Below the pieces are notes generated by a model. The model was given only the letters and a program-made list of their open reading frames with translations, was not told the origin of the DNA and searched no databases. From Thermoplasmata archaeon (GTDB lineage Archaea; Thermoplasmatota; Thermoplasmata; Halarchaeoplasmatales; Halarchaeoplasmataceae), in assembly GCA_019594305.1 (NCBI GenBank), contig JAFDTZ010000122.1, positions 1 through 6,015 on the forward strand: a stretch of 6,015 nt of DNA, given 5' to 3'. Position numbers and translations under genes: made by a program. This document shows positions 1-6,015 of this stretch, one piece after another. The stretch's first letter is position 1. Every line of letters begins with the position of its first letter.

Positions 1-118
1 CCCGCCGCTACGGTACTCTTATTATCATGGGGTATATATCTGTTTTCCCTCCAACTAATTTTAAAGATTAAAGGATACTATATTATGCTCGTTCACCATA
101 TTGTATTATTCTGTACAG

Positions 119-134
119 TAAAAACCATATATTA
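119..134 (+). promoter_or_regulatory. candidate archaeal BRE/TATA promoter for the C25 peptidase gene
   Basis: An A-rich run (119-124) precedes TATATTA at 128-134, resembling an archaeal BRE plus TATA box. Transcription would be expected about 25 bases downstream, near 155-160, giving a very short leader that just includes the AGGTG Shine-Dalgarno. A second TATATTA at 79-85, preceded by another A-rich segment, is an equally good motif and would give a leader of about 60 bases. The sequence alone does not decide between them. Confidence 0.3.
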
Positions 135-159
135 GCTAAAACCTAGGGGTCATACCATT

Positions 160-164
160 AGGTG
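160..164 (+). promoter_or_regulatory. Shine-Dalgarno site of the peptidase gene
   Basis: AGGTG at 160-164 matches the core of the GGAGGTGA anti-SD complement and lies 5 bases before the ATG at 170. It supports that ATG as the start. The start is also the one that places a basic Arg-Lys-Lys-Lys stretch directly ahead of the hydrophobic signal core. Confidence 0.6.
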
Positions 165-169
165 TTAAG

Positions 170-3100
170 ATGAGGAAAAAAAAGATATGTGCAGTGCTAT
201 TACTGCTGATTTTAGGGATATCCGCCCTATCTGTAGGCGTTGTTTTTTCTTTACAGACGGCGGAAGATTATTATCGTGACGGAACTTGGGTTCCCAGCCG
301 CTCAGTTGAGCAGTCAGGAAATAACGAACCAGTCCTGATTCGGTACGTCAAACAGCAGAGCGATGAGATCGTAATACAATACAAGATGCCAGAACCCGTG
401 TTAAACGAGGTAACTTATCAAAACAGGGACAATCAAATTTTCTATCGTATGGGCTTCGGTAACAATGACCTCTTATCGGAACCGGGAAAACCTGAGGTTC
501 CATCGTTACCCGCCCGTATCGTAATTCCCAGAGGACATGTTGTGGAGAGCATCAGCATCGAACCGGATGATGTGGTTGCCATGCCGGGCCGCTATCTGCT
601 TTCATACGCCGAAGAACCCCTGCCTATCACGTGCGAGCCACCCGAAGAGCCGTCCACATCACCGGACGAATCGGTGTACGGCTCGGACGATGCGTATCCG
701 CCTGCGGCATATGAATACCACGGGATCCAGTACGGTATGGGTATCGCAGTGGCTCATATCAACCTATATCCCGTTGAATACAGGCCTTTCAGTGGTGATC
801 TACAGTACTACGGTAAATTCACATTACGGGTAAATATGGCACAGGATGCCAACGCTGGCACCGACGTAAGAGTAGATATCGGTCGCTTCGAAGATAGATT
901 CGGTTCGTCGGTAGATAATTTAGGAGCCCTTGAAACGTATATGGACGGTGAGATAATGGGACGTTACCAGAATGTTATCGACCCCATGCAGAGTTACTCG
1001 TACGTGTTTATCACAAGCGAAGCGGTGGCTAACGATGAAAGCGTGGACCCCACGGTTGACGACCTTATCAACCACAGGGTAGCCTTAGGATATACCAGCA
1101 CCGTCGTTACCACGGAATACATATATGCAAACTACGGGGGAAGCAATGACTTCGATAGAGTTAGAAACTTCATAAAGGACGCATACAACAACTGGGGTAC
1201 CCAATTCGTTACCCTGGGTGGAGATATCAATATTATACCGTATACAACGGTGTATGCAACCGTTGGTAGTACTTCTGATTACATACCCACGGATTTGCCG
1301 TTGCAGTGCCTCGACGGCGACACTTGGAACGAAGATTTTTACGCCGAGGTGATGATAGGTAGGATCAGCGGTAATAACGCAGGTGAGATATCGAACCAGA
1401 TACACAAGATACTCAAATACGAAACTGACCCACAAAGCGAGAGTTACTTCCAGACCGGCCTGGGAGTCGGTGAAGAGCTGGACAGCAACACCTACGGTAA
1501 GGAGGCCATGCTGGAGCTGCAAACATATTTCTCCGATGACTGGTCATGGGACGGTCTCTACGACCTTGACGGAACATGGAACAAGCAGCAGGTCATAGAC
1601 CTCATCAATACTAATTCCTTCAGCGTGATAAACCACCTGGGGCACAGCAATTGGAACTATAACATGAAGATGTCCAACGGCGACGAGAACAGTTTTACCA
1701 ACACCAACTACATGTTCCTAAAATCACAGGGTTGTATAGCGGGCGATTACGAGAGAGACTGCATAACCGAGCGTTTCACCACCCAGCGAAGAACAGGTGG
1801 CATGTTCGCTGCGGTGACGAACTCTCGCTATGGCTGGTACAGCCCCGGAAATCCCACTGGCGGCCCCAGTCACCAGTTACATCGCTCGTTCTGGTATGGT
1901 GCTTGGGACCTTGACATGGACTACTTCAGCGAATTCAACGAATATTCCCACAGAATGCATTACACCGACTGGCGGTGGGATGTACTTACCTCTAATTATT
2001 TCGGTTGTGCCGCAACCCTTTTCAGAGGCAAGGAGATACCCGGCGAACCACCCTCGGTCACGGTCACAAGACCGGATGGTGGTGAGAGCTTCCTTGCCGG
2101 TGAACTGGAAGATATAACATGGACCTCGGCTGCCGGGGATGACCCCATTGATTACGTACAGCTAGCCTACAGTGTGAACGGCGGAACCTCATGGACCGTT
2201 ATCGCAACGGGATTGCCCGACACGGGGAGTTACACATGGACGGTGCCCAACGAAAACAGCGACCAGTGCCTTGTACGTGTACGAGTTTTCGATGTTTTGG
2301 GACGTACGGGTGAGGACGTTAGTGACGGCCTTTTCACCATACAGGGAACTCCCCCTGCACCACCCGATGATATTTCAGTTGAACACATAGGTACAATGGA
2401 GGAATGGAACTGGCTTTACAATGAACCCCATAGAACAACACCACCGGGAGCCACGGGCTTGGGATCCGCAGGTACCTACTGGGGGGCTATGCGAGTCGAA
2501 CTGGACGCGGATGAGGCCATCGGTATGGCTTGTTACGTACTTCACCAACCCACCTATATAGTGGGATATATCCATACCGACGGAGCAGGCGGAACTACTC
2601 CCGGCAGTCGGCTCGGCGAAACTGAACAGATAGATAACCCTGGGCCGGGGGAATGGGTCGAAATTCCGTTCCAGCAACCCGTTGACTTGACTGCGGGTCA
2701 TCACTGGATAATTTTGGAAGTGCAACTTCCCGACGGGTCTACCAGGGGCCTCGGCAGGTACGACGGACATGTGGACGATAACGCCTGGATAAGTTTGGAT
2801 TTCTCGTCCTGGAGCGAATTACAAGATTACGACCTTATCTACAATCACGCCCTGGAGGTATTGACAGTGGATTACGACGAGACCGGCGATGATCACAATC
2901 TGGTAACCTGGAATGCAAGTCCGGACGATCCTCCCGAGGTTAGTCACTACAATATCTATCGTTCGGAATTACAGGGTGGACCATGGGACGCGAGCACTCT
3001 CATAGACAGCGTATCGGCGGATGGCTCGACACAATATGCGTGCACAGACCCCTTCAAAGGCCTGGCGGATGAGATATACTGGTGGTATGTAGTACGTGCA

Positions 3101-3679
3101 GTCGGTACCAACGGTATGGAAGAACAGAATACGGACGCGGTACAGGAGCCCGGTGCACCCACGGATACCTTCGATATACCACTCTACGCAGGCGGAGACG
3201 CTGAAGGCTGGAACTTCGTTTCCTTCAATCTGATACCGGTAGATACATCGCTAGAAGCCATACTTGCAGATATAGGCGGGAACTACGATAAGTTGATGTA
3301 CTTCGACGCTTCGTCCGGTGAATGGAGTTCTTATGTTCCCGGAAGGGCCGAACGGTATAACAACCTCCAGTCGTGGAACCACCGTATGGGTATATGGATA
3401 CACGTGACCACCACCGACACTTTGACGATCGTCGGAACTGCACCCGCAAGCACCGATCTTACATTGTATCCCGGTTGGACCATGGTTAGTCTGCCCAGCG
3501 AGACTGCCGGCAACCACGGGTTACCAGGTGAGATTGACCGCTTAGGCTACTTCGATGGTACCGCAGAATACAACCTTGCGTACAGTTTCGATCCGGATAC
3601 TTTCGTGTTCGAACCCGGCCAAGGTTACTGGATACACAATCCCGGCGATACCGCAGTTGTCTGGACCATAGACTACTAA
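170..3679 (+). CDS. secreted multi-domain C25 (gingipain-like) cysteine peptidase
   Basis: This is a probable extracellular cysteine endopeptidase of family C25 (clan CD, caspase-like fold), 1169 residues. Residues 1-31 form a Sec signal: basic RKKK, a hydrophobic core at about 6-27 and a possible cleavage near Ala31; there is no lipobox. Residues about 55-225 resemble the C25 propeptide (PGKP and LPARIVIPRG around 105-122) with an acidic, Pro/Ser-rich linker at 157-177. Catalytic domain about 276-620: YGG at 322, LGGD at 349-352, EVMIGR ending at 398, NHLGHSN with catalytic His492, QGCIAGD with nucleophile Cys522, and NSRYGW at 551-556. The His-Cys spacing of 30 is close to that of gingipain R. 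Then follow a Kre9/Ig-like domain (about 628-725), an unassigned beta-rich domain (732-907), a fibronectin III-like domain (908-997) and a duplicated C-terminal module (1003-1169). No C-terminal membrane anchor is visible. It is a single-gene unit with its own promoter and terminator. Substrate specificity cannot be read from the sequence. The family call is confident; the domain limits are approximate. Confidence 0.9.
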   Translation: MRKKKICAVLLLLILGISALSVGVVFSLQTAEDYYRDGTWVPSRSVEQSGNNEPVLIRYVKQQSDEIVIQYKMPEPVLNEVTYQNRDNQIFYRMGFGNNDLLSEPGKPEVPSLPARIVIPRGHVVESISIEPDDVVAMPGRYLLSYAEEPLPITCEPPEEPSTSPDESVYGSDDAYPPAAYEYHGIQYGMGIAVAHINLYPVEYRPFSGDLQYYGKFTLRVNMAQDANAGTDVRVDIGRFEDRFGSSVDNLGALETYMDGEIMGRYQNVIDPMQSYSYVFITSEAVANDESVDPTVDDLINHRVALGYTSTVVTTEYIYANYGGSNDFDRVRNFIKDAYNNWGTQFVTLGGDINIIPYTTVYATVGSTSDYIPTDLPLQCLDGDTWNEDFYAEVMIGRISGNNAGEISNQIHKILKYETDPQSESYFQTGLGVGEELDSNTYGKEAMLELQTYFSDDWSWDGLYDLDGTWNKQQVIDLINTNSFSVINHLGHSNWNYNMKMSNGDENSFTNTNYMFLKSQGCIAGDYERDCITERFTTQRRTGGMFAAVTNSRYGWYSPGNPTGGPSHQLHRSFWYGAWDLDMDYFSEFNEYSHRMHYTDWRWDVLTSNYFGCAATLFRGKEIPGEPPSVTVTRPDGGESFLAGELEDITWTSAAGDDPIDYVQLAYSVNGGTSWTVIATGLPDTGSYTWTVPNENSDQCLVRVRVFDVLGRTGEDVSDGLFTIQGTPPAPPDDISVEHIGTMEEWNWLYNEPHRTTPPGATGLGSAGTYWGAMRVELDADEAIGMACYVLHQPTYIVGYIHTDGAGGTTPGSRLGETEQIDNPGPGEWVEIPFQQPVDLTAGHHWIILEVQLPDGSTRGLGRYDGHVDDNAWISLDFSSWSELQDYDLIYNHALEVLTVDYDETGDDHNLVTWNASPDDPPEVSHYNIYRSELQGGPWDASTLIDSVSADGSTQYACTDPFKGLADEIYWWYVVRAVGTNGMEEQNTDAVQEPGAPTDTFDIPLYAGGDAEGWNFVSFNLIPVDTSLEAILADIGGNYDKLMYFDASSGEWSSYVPGRAERYNNLQSWNHRMGIWIHVTTTDTLTIVGTAPASTDLTLYPGWTMVSLPSETAGNHGLPGEIDRLGYFDGTAEYNLAYSFDPDTFVFEPGQGYWIHNPGDTAVVWTIDY
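3206..3637 (+). repeat. protein-level tandem duplication in the peptidase C-terminus
   Basis: Two diverged copies share the same landmarks in the same order. Copy 1 has Gly-Trp at 1013-1014 followed by xxVS, Tyr-Phe-Asp at 1044-1046, and Gly-Ile-Trp-Ile-His at 1074-1078. Copy 2 has Gly-Trp at 1102-1103 followed by xxVS, Tyr-Phe-Asp at 1127-1129, and Gly-Tyr-Trp-Ile-His at 1152-1156. The spacing between landmarks differs by about five residues in each interval, so this is an old duplication and not a DNA-level repeat. The module probably forms a beta domain for surface attachment, substrate binding or stability; that role is inferred from its terminal position. Confidence 0.7.
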
Positions 3680-3688
3680 CCCAAACCC

Positions 3689-3705
3689 TTTTTTTCTCTT
3701 TTTTT
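3689..3705 (+). terminator. poly-T transcription terminator
   Basis: Two runs of seven T, at 3689-3695 and 3699-3705, are separated by CTC and begin 10 bases after the peptidase stop codon. No GC-rich hairpin precedes them. This is the form expected of an archaeal intrinsic (oligo-dT) terminator. It would separate transcription of the peptidase gene from the ribosomal operon. Confidence 0.75.
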
Positions 3706-3772
3706 AGAAAATAAATAACCATAGACCGGACAATCTATATTTTGTACATCACTTTTTCACTCATACGGGGTT

Positions 3773-3783
3773 AAACTTTAATA
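3773..3783 (+). promoter_or_regulatory. BRE/TATA promoter of the rpl18a-pfdA-ftsY operon
   Basis: AAAC followed directly by TTTAATA (TATA box 3777-3783) is close to the archaeal BRE-TATA consensus. A start site about 25 bases downstream, near 3805, leaves a leader of roughly 28 bases before the rpl18a ATG. It lies after the poly-T terminator, as expected for a new transcription unit. Another AT-rich motif around 3736-3742 is a weaker alternative. Confidence 0.55.
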
Positions 3784-3832
3784 CCCCCCTCATGATGGAT
3801 GTGAAATAATATACATAGAAAAGGTGTGTGTA

Positions 3833-4066
3833 ATGAAAGTATTCAGAGCAAAGGGGACCTTTAGAATGGGACGTCAATGGACGCGATTCACTAAAGAGAT
3901 CATGGAAGAAAACGACGAAAGAGCTAGGGAGAAGGTACTGTCCATTCTTGGCAGCAAGCACAGGGTCATGAGGACAAATATCGATATTAAGGAGATCACA
4001 GAGATATCTCCAGATGAGGTCGAAGACACTGTTATTCAAGGAATATTAGATTCGGAGGCGAATTGA
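3833..4066 (+). CDS. rpl18a: large ribosomal subunit protein L18Ae (LX)
   Basis: This 77-residue protein is archaeal ribosomal protein LX, counterpart of eukaryotic L18Ae/eL20, a component of the 50S subunit. The family signature is clear: MKVFRAKGTFRMGRQW at 1-16 with FTKE at 19-22, and GSKHRVMRTNIDIKEI at 40-55. The length is normal for the archaeal single-domain form; the eukaryotic protein carries two related copies. The ATG at 3833 is preferred over an in-frame GTG at 3824, because the family starts MKV and because the GGTG at 3823-3826 serves as Shine-Dalgarno with a 6-base gap. It is the first gene of a three-gene operon and ends 1 base before pfdA. In many archaea rpl39e, rpl31e and tif6 lie just upstream; none is present here. 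Confidence 0.95.
   Translation: MKVFRAKGTFRMGRQWTRFTKEIMEENDERAREKVLSILGSKHRVMRTNIDIKEITEISPDEVEDTVIQGILDSEAN
4054..4058 (+). promoter_or_regulatory. Shine-Dalgarno site of pfdA inside the end of rpl18a
   Basis: GGAGG at 4054-4058 lies within the last codons of rpl18a and 9 bases before the pfdA ATG at 4068. It fixes that start and implies translational coupling between the two genes. Confidence 0.8.
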
Positions 4067-4067
4067 C

Positions 4068-4499
4068 ATGGTAGATGAAAATGATTTTAGAGAAAGATTA
4101 GGTAAATTGGAGGCCATCGGGAAGCAACTTGAGGCCTTGGAAGAGCAATTATTGTATATCGATGAGATTACCAACGAGCACAGCGCCGCAGAGGAAACAA
4201 TCAAGGGTTTTAAAGACGAAAAAGAGGATTCGGAAGTTCTTGTACCCTTGGGTGCGAACACTCATATATACTGTAAAGTGGGAAGGAACGATAAAGTTCT
4301 TGTAGGCTTGGGATCCGATATCTCCGCTGAAACCGATGCCGAAGTGGCTATAGACATAATCAATCGGAGAAAGAGAGATATTATGAATACAAGAACGGAG
4401 CTTGAGAACAAGGTAAATCAATTGGGACAGGAATACCAAAGTCTTGAACAGGAACTACAAGAGGAATACCAACAACTCCAGCTTGCTCAACAGGGTTAA
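4068..4499 (+). CDS. pfdA: prefoldin subunit alpha
   Basis: This 143-residue protein is the alpha subunit of archaeal prefoldin, the hexameric (two alpha, four beta) ATP-independent chaperone that captures unfolded proteins and passes them to the thermosome. The layout is typical: an N-terminal coiled coil (about 6-50), a central beta-hairpin segment with the conserved VLVPLGA at 57-63 and KVLVGLGSDI at 76-85, and a C-terminal coiled coil (about 96-137). The last 20 residues are rich in Gln and Glu. The length is in the usual range. It starts 1 base after the rpl18a stop and sits 24 bases before ftsY. The rpl18a-pfdA-ftsY order is a recurring archaeal arrangement that links translation, nascent-chain folding and membrane targeting. 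Confidence 0.93.
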   Translation: MVDENDFRERLGKLEAIGKQLEALEEQLLYIDEITNEHSAAEETIKGFKDEKEDSEVLVPLGANTHIYCKVGRNDKVLVGLGSDISAETDAEVAIDIINRRKRDIMNTRTELENKVNQLGQEYQSLEQELQEEYQQLQLAQQG

Positions 4500-4509
4500 A
4501 CCTTTCTAA

Positions 4510-4514
4510 GGAGG
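4510..4514 (+). promoter_or_regulatory. strong Shine-Dalgarno site deciding the GTG start of ftsY
   Basis: GGAGG at 4510-4514, inside a longer purine run AAGGAGGGGG at 4508-4517, lies 9 bases before the GTG at 4524. No in-frame ATG fits this site, and translation from the GTG gives the usual FtsY beginning MFEKLK. The start is therefore GTG. Confidence 0.85.
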
Positions 4515-4523
4515 GGGTTACCA

Positions 4524-5468
4524 GTGTTTGAGAAGCTTAAAACCAAGTTATCCGGAATTACTCTAAGAAGTAAGAAGGAGATCGAGGAATCACCCGAAGA
4601 AGCCTTTGTTGACGGTTGGGGTTCCAAGATAAAAGAAGGCAAGCTTGACGAGATACTATGGGAATTAAAGGTTGCGTTGCTCGAAGCCGATGTAGCACTG
4701 CCAGTAGTGGAAGAGATAGAGGCCGATGTAAAAACTAATCTGCAGGGCAAGAAGATAAACCGAAGTTACGATATGGAACAGGTGATAGAAATATGCCTAA
4801 AAGAGGCTGTGACAAAGGCTCTATCGATAGATACTATAGATCTCGATAGATTCGTCAAGGAAGAGGATAAACCTGTATCTATAATGTTTGTAGGCGTGAA
4901 CGGCACGGGAAAGACCACTACCATTGCTAAGATAGCTCATCGACTGCTCAATAATGGACACACTTGTGTTATCGCCGCTTCGGATACCTTTAGGGCCGGA
5001 GCTTTAGAGCAGTTGGATAAACACGCTACAAGATTGGGTGTAAAGTTGATAAAGCACTCCAAGGGGAGTGATCCTGCCGCCGTAGGCTATGATGCCGTTG
5101 AGCATGCCACAGCGAGACATAAGGAGGTCGTACTTATCGATACCGCCGGCAGGATGCAGACGAACAAAAATCTCATGGACGAGATGGAGAAGATAAAGAG
5201 GGTGGTGGAGCCGGACATGATAATATTCGTAGGTGATGCCCTGGCGGGCAGTGACGTAATAGACCAGGCACAAAAGTTCGATGAAACAGTCGGAATCGAC
5301 TGCGTGATACTCACCAAGATAGATGCTGATGCAAAGGGTGGAAGTGCACTGTCAATAGGTCATGCGATCGGAAAGCCGGTGATCTTCGTAGGTACTGGTG
5401 AGAAGTACGATGACCTTGAAGAGTTTGATCCGGAATGGATGACTGAGAGATTATTCGGGGAGGGATAG
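4524..5468 (+). CDS. ftsY: signal recognition particle receptor FtsY
   Basis: This is a 314-residue SRP GTPase at the cytoplasmic face of the membrane. It docks SRP-ribosome complexes by forming a twinned GTPase dimer with SRP54 and so delivers membrane and secreted proteins to the Sec translocon. An amphipathic N-terminal helix (1-20) probably contacts lipid. The N domain carries ALLEADV at 51-57. The G domain has G1 GVNGTGKTT at 124-132, DTFRAGA at 154-160, G3 DTAGR at 206-210, GDALAGSD at 237-244, G4 TKID at 264-267, KGG at 271-273, and the closing GTGEKYDDL (290-298) with FDPEWM (301-306). All key residues are present. The protein is short and lacks a long acidic A domain, as is usual in archaea. 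It starts at GTG and is the third gene of the operon. The protein upstream in this window with a Sec signal would be a potential client of the pathway. Confidence 0.98.
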   Translation: MFEKLKTKLSGITLRSKKEIEESPEEAFVDGWGSKIKEGKLDEILWELKVALLEADVALPVVEEIEADVKTNLQGKKINRSYDMEQVIEICLKEAVTKALSIDTIDLDRFVKEEDKPVSIMFVGVNGTGKTTTIAKIAHRLLNNGHTCVIAASDTFRAGALEQLDKHATRLGVKLIKHSKGSDPAAVGYDAVEHATARHKEVVLIDTAGRMQTNKNLMDEMEKIKRVVEPDMIIFVGDALAGSDVIDQAQKFDETVGIDCVILTKIDADAKGGSALSIGHAIGKPVIFVGTGEKYDDLEEFDPEWMTERLFGEG

Positions 5469-5488
5469 ATATCAACTGGAAAAAGTAC

Positions 5489-6015
5489 ATGCGAAAGGGA
5501 AAACTGGTGGACTTTCCTGTGATGCAGCTATTGATGACGTCCATAAAGAATAACGTTGGCAATATAGTTGTAAAATCAAAACCTACCGAAGGTACCGAAG
5601 GACCTATAGACCCTCTTGTAAGTATCTCCGGTACACCTGCCAATTATAACATAAAGGTCATTGCAGAAAGGGACCAAACATTGAACAACCTTACCGCTGC
5701 CATGTGCCGTAGCGGCATACTAAAACCCTATGACCTTGACGAGGTAGCGATAGAGCTGACGAAGAATGAAGATATGATATTGGGGCTCGATACGAACATC
5801 CTTTACAACTGTGTTATTTCGGAACATCTACTAGGAGCTCTCGATGATGTGAATCCGTACTCATATTCGAAGATGCCAAACTGGCTACTCATAGTGATAC
5901 CCGGAGTGGTTATGAAGGAGATAGAAAATGCCGCCAATCACAAGGTAAAGGGCAGGCTTACCCATATCGGCCGCTCCGGTTTCAGGGCGTTACAGGAAGT
6001 GATGGTATTGAAGGA
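5489..6015 (+). CDS. PIN-domain protein, 3' end beyond window
   Basis: This is a partial gene, 175 codons visible and open to the right edge. Residues about 98-175 look like the first half of a PIN domain, a Mg/Mn-dependent RNase fold: LGLDTNILYN places the first acidic residue at Asp101, and IPGVVMKEIE gives the second at Glu144. The remaining acidic residues would lie past the edge. Residues 1-95 precede the PIN fold and do not match a domain I recognise; they include a Gly/Pro/Glu-rich segment at 31-42. The first ATG is at 5489, 20 bases after the ftsY stop, with only a weak GGA ahead of it. The frame is open back to 5447, so a non-ATG start near 5465-5473 is possible, served by GGGGAGGG at 5457-5464. 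Close spacing suggests co-transcription with ftsY. It could be a free-standing RNA-processing enzyme; no antitoxin-like partner is visible in the window. Confidence 0.8.
   Translation, partial: MRKGKLVDFPVMQLLMTSIKNNVGNIVVKSKPTEGTEGPIDPLVSISGTPANYNIKVIAERDQTLNNLTAAMCRSGILKPYDLDEVAIELTKNEDMILGLDTNILYNCVISEHLLGALDDVNPYSYSKMPNWLLIVIPGVVMKEIENAANHKVKGRLTHIGRSGFRALQEVMVLK

Larger units (their letters stand above)
1..169. other. AT-rich leader upstream of the secreted peptidase gene
   Basis: This stretch is AT-rich and contains no complete gene. Frame 1 is open from the left edge to a TAG at 133-135 (44 codons) and reads as a mainly hydrophobic peptide, so it could be the tail of an upstream membrane protein. 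In AT-rich DNA an open run of this length can also arise by chance. Minus-strand ATG starts in this stretch hit stops within about a dozen codons. The remainder holds two TATA-like motifs, at 79-85 and 128-134, and the Shine-Dalgarno site of the peptidase gene at 160-164. Confidence 0.5.
3680..3832. other. intergenic region between peptidase and ribosomal operon
   Basis: These 153 bases are AT-rich and carry no credible gene. They hold the poly-T terminator, the BRE/TATA element and the short leader with the rpl18a Shine-Dalgarno. A five-codon ATG-to-TAA run at 3792-3809 lies at or before the inferred transcription start, so it is unlikely to act as a leader peptide. Confidence 0.7.

Noticed and set aside
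1085..1522. 145-codon open frame on the minus strand inside the peptidase gene
   Set aside because: It overlaps the conserved catalytic domain of the C25 peptidase in antisense. It is best explained as a shadow of that gene's codon use.
3792..3809. five-codon ATG-to-TAA frame as a leader peptide of rpl18a
   Set aside because: The inferred transcription start near 3805 would leave its ATG out of the mRNA, and it has no Shine-Dalgarno.
3824..3832. GTG start for rpl18a three codons upstream of the ATG
   Set aside because: The family begins at the MKV methionine, and the GTG overlaps the Shine-Dalgarno that serves the ATG at 3833.
3761..4039. 92-codon open frame on the minus strand opposite rpl18a
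   Set aside because: It lies antisense to a clear ribosomal protein gene and across its promoter, and its product resembles no known family.
5311..5643. 110-codon open frame on the minus strand across the end of ftsY and the PIN gene
   Set aside because: It runs opposite conserved G-domain residues of FtsY, and the composition of its product does not look like a real protein.
5489..6015. toxin of a type II toxin-antitoxin pair
   Set aside because: No small antitoxin gene lies beside it in the window, it has a long N-terminal extension, and it follows a housekeeping operon. The region past the right edge is not visible.
1..6015. CRISPR array, tRNA or rRNA gene, transposase or integrase
   Set aside because: I saw no regularly spaced direct repeats, no structural RNA signature, no terminal inverted repeats and no recombinase protein on either strand.

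Overview
The window looks archaeal, most probably euryarchaeal and possibly from the Thermoplasmata side. The evidence is a run of three archaea-type housekeeping genes: ribosomal protein L18Ae/LX, prefoldin alpha, and a short FtsY without the long acidic N-terminal region of many bacterial FtsY proteins. There is also an AT-rich BRE/TATA-like promoter and a poly-T terminator. Multi-domain, Sec-exported C25 (gingipain-like) peptidases of the type seen here are known from sediment archaea such as Marine Benthic Group D. The placement below 'Archaea' is inference; no rRNA or other taxonomic marker is present.

Layout, all genes on the + strand. Bases 1-169 are an AT-rich leader with two TATA-like boxes and possibly the tail of an upstream gene. 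Bases 170-3679 encode an 1169-residue secreted cysteine peptidase with this order: signal peptide, C25-type propeptide, catalytic domain with a His/Cys dyad, three beta-type accessory domains, and a duplicated C-terminal module. Bases 3680-3832 are non-coding and hold a poly-T terminator and then a promoter. Bases 3833-5468 are a tight operon of rpl18a, pfdA and ftsY (1-nt and 24-nt gaps, strong Shine-Dalgarno sites). From about 5489 to the right edge runs a partial PIN-domain nuclease-like gene whose exact start is uncertain.

Functionally the window joins two unrelated units. The left gene is an accessory, extracellular protein-degrading enzyme with its own promoter and terminator. The right genes serve protein synthesis (LX), folding of nascent proteins (prefoldin) and membrane targeting of ribosomes (FtsY, the SRP receptor), and are followed by a probable RNase-fold protein. 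I see no tRNA, rRNA, CRISPR array, insertion sequence or integrase, and no evidence for a novel defence or mobile system. The points most worth following are the domain composition of the secreted peptidase, the truncated ribosomal/SRP gene neighbourhood, and the PIN gene and its start.
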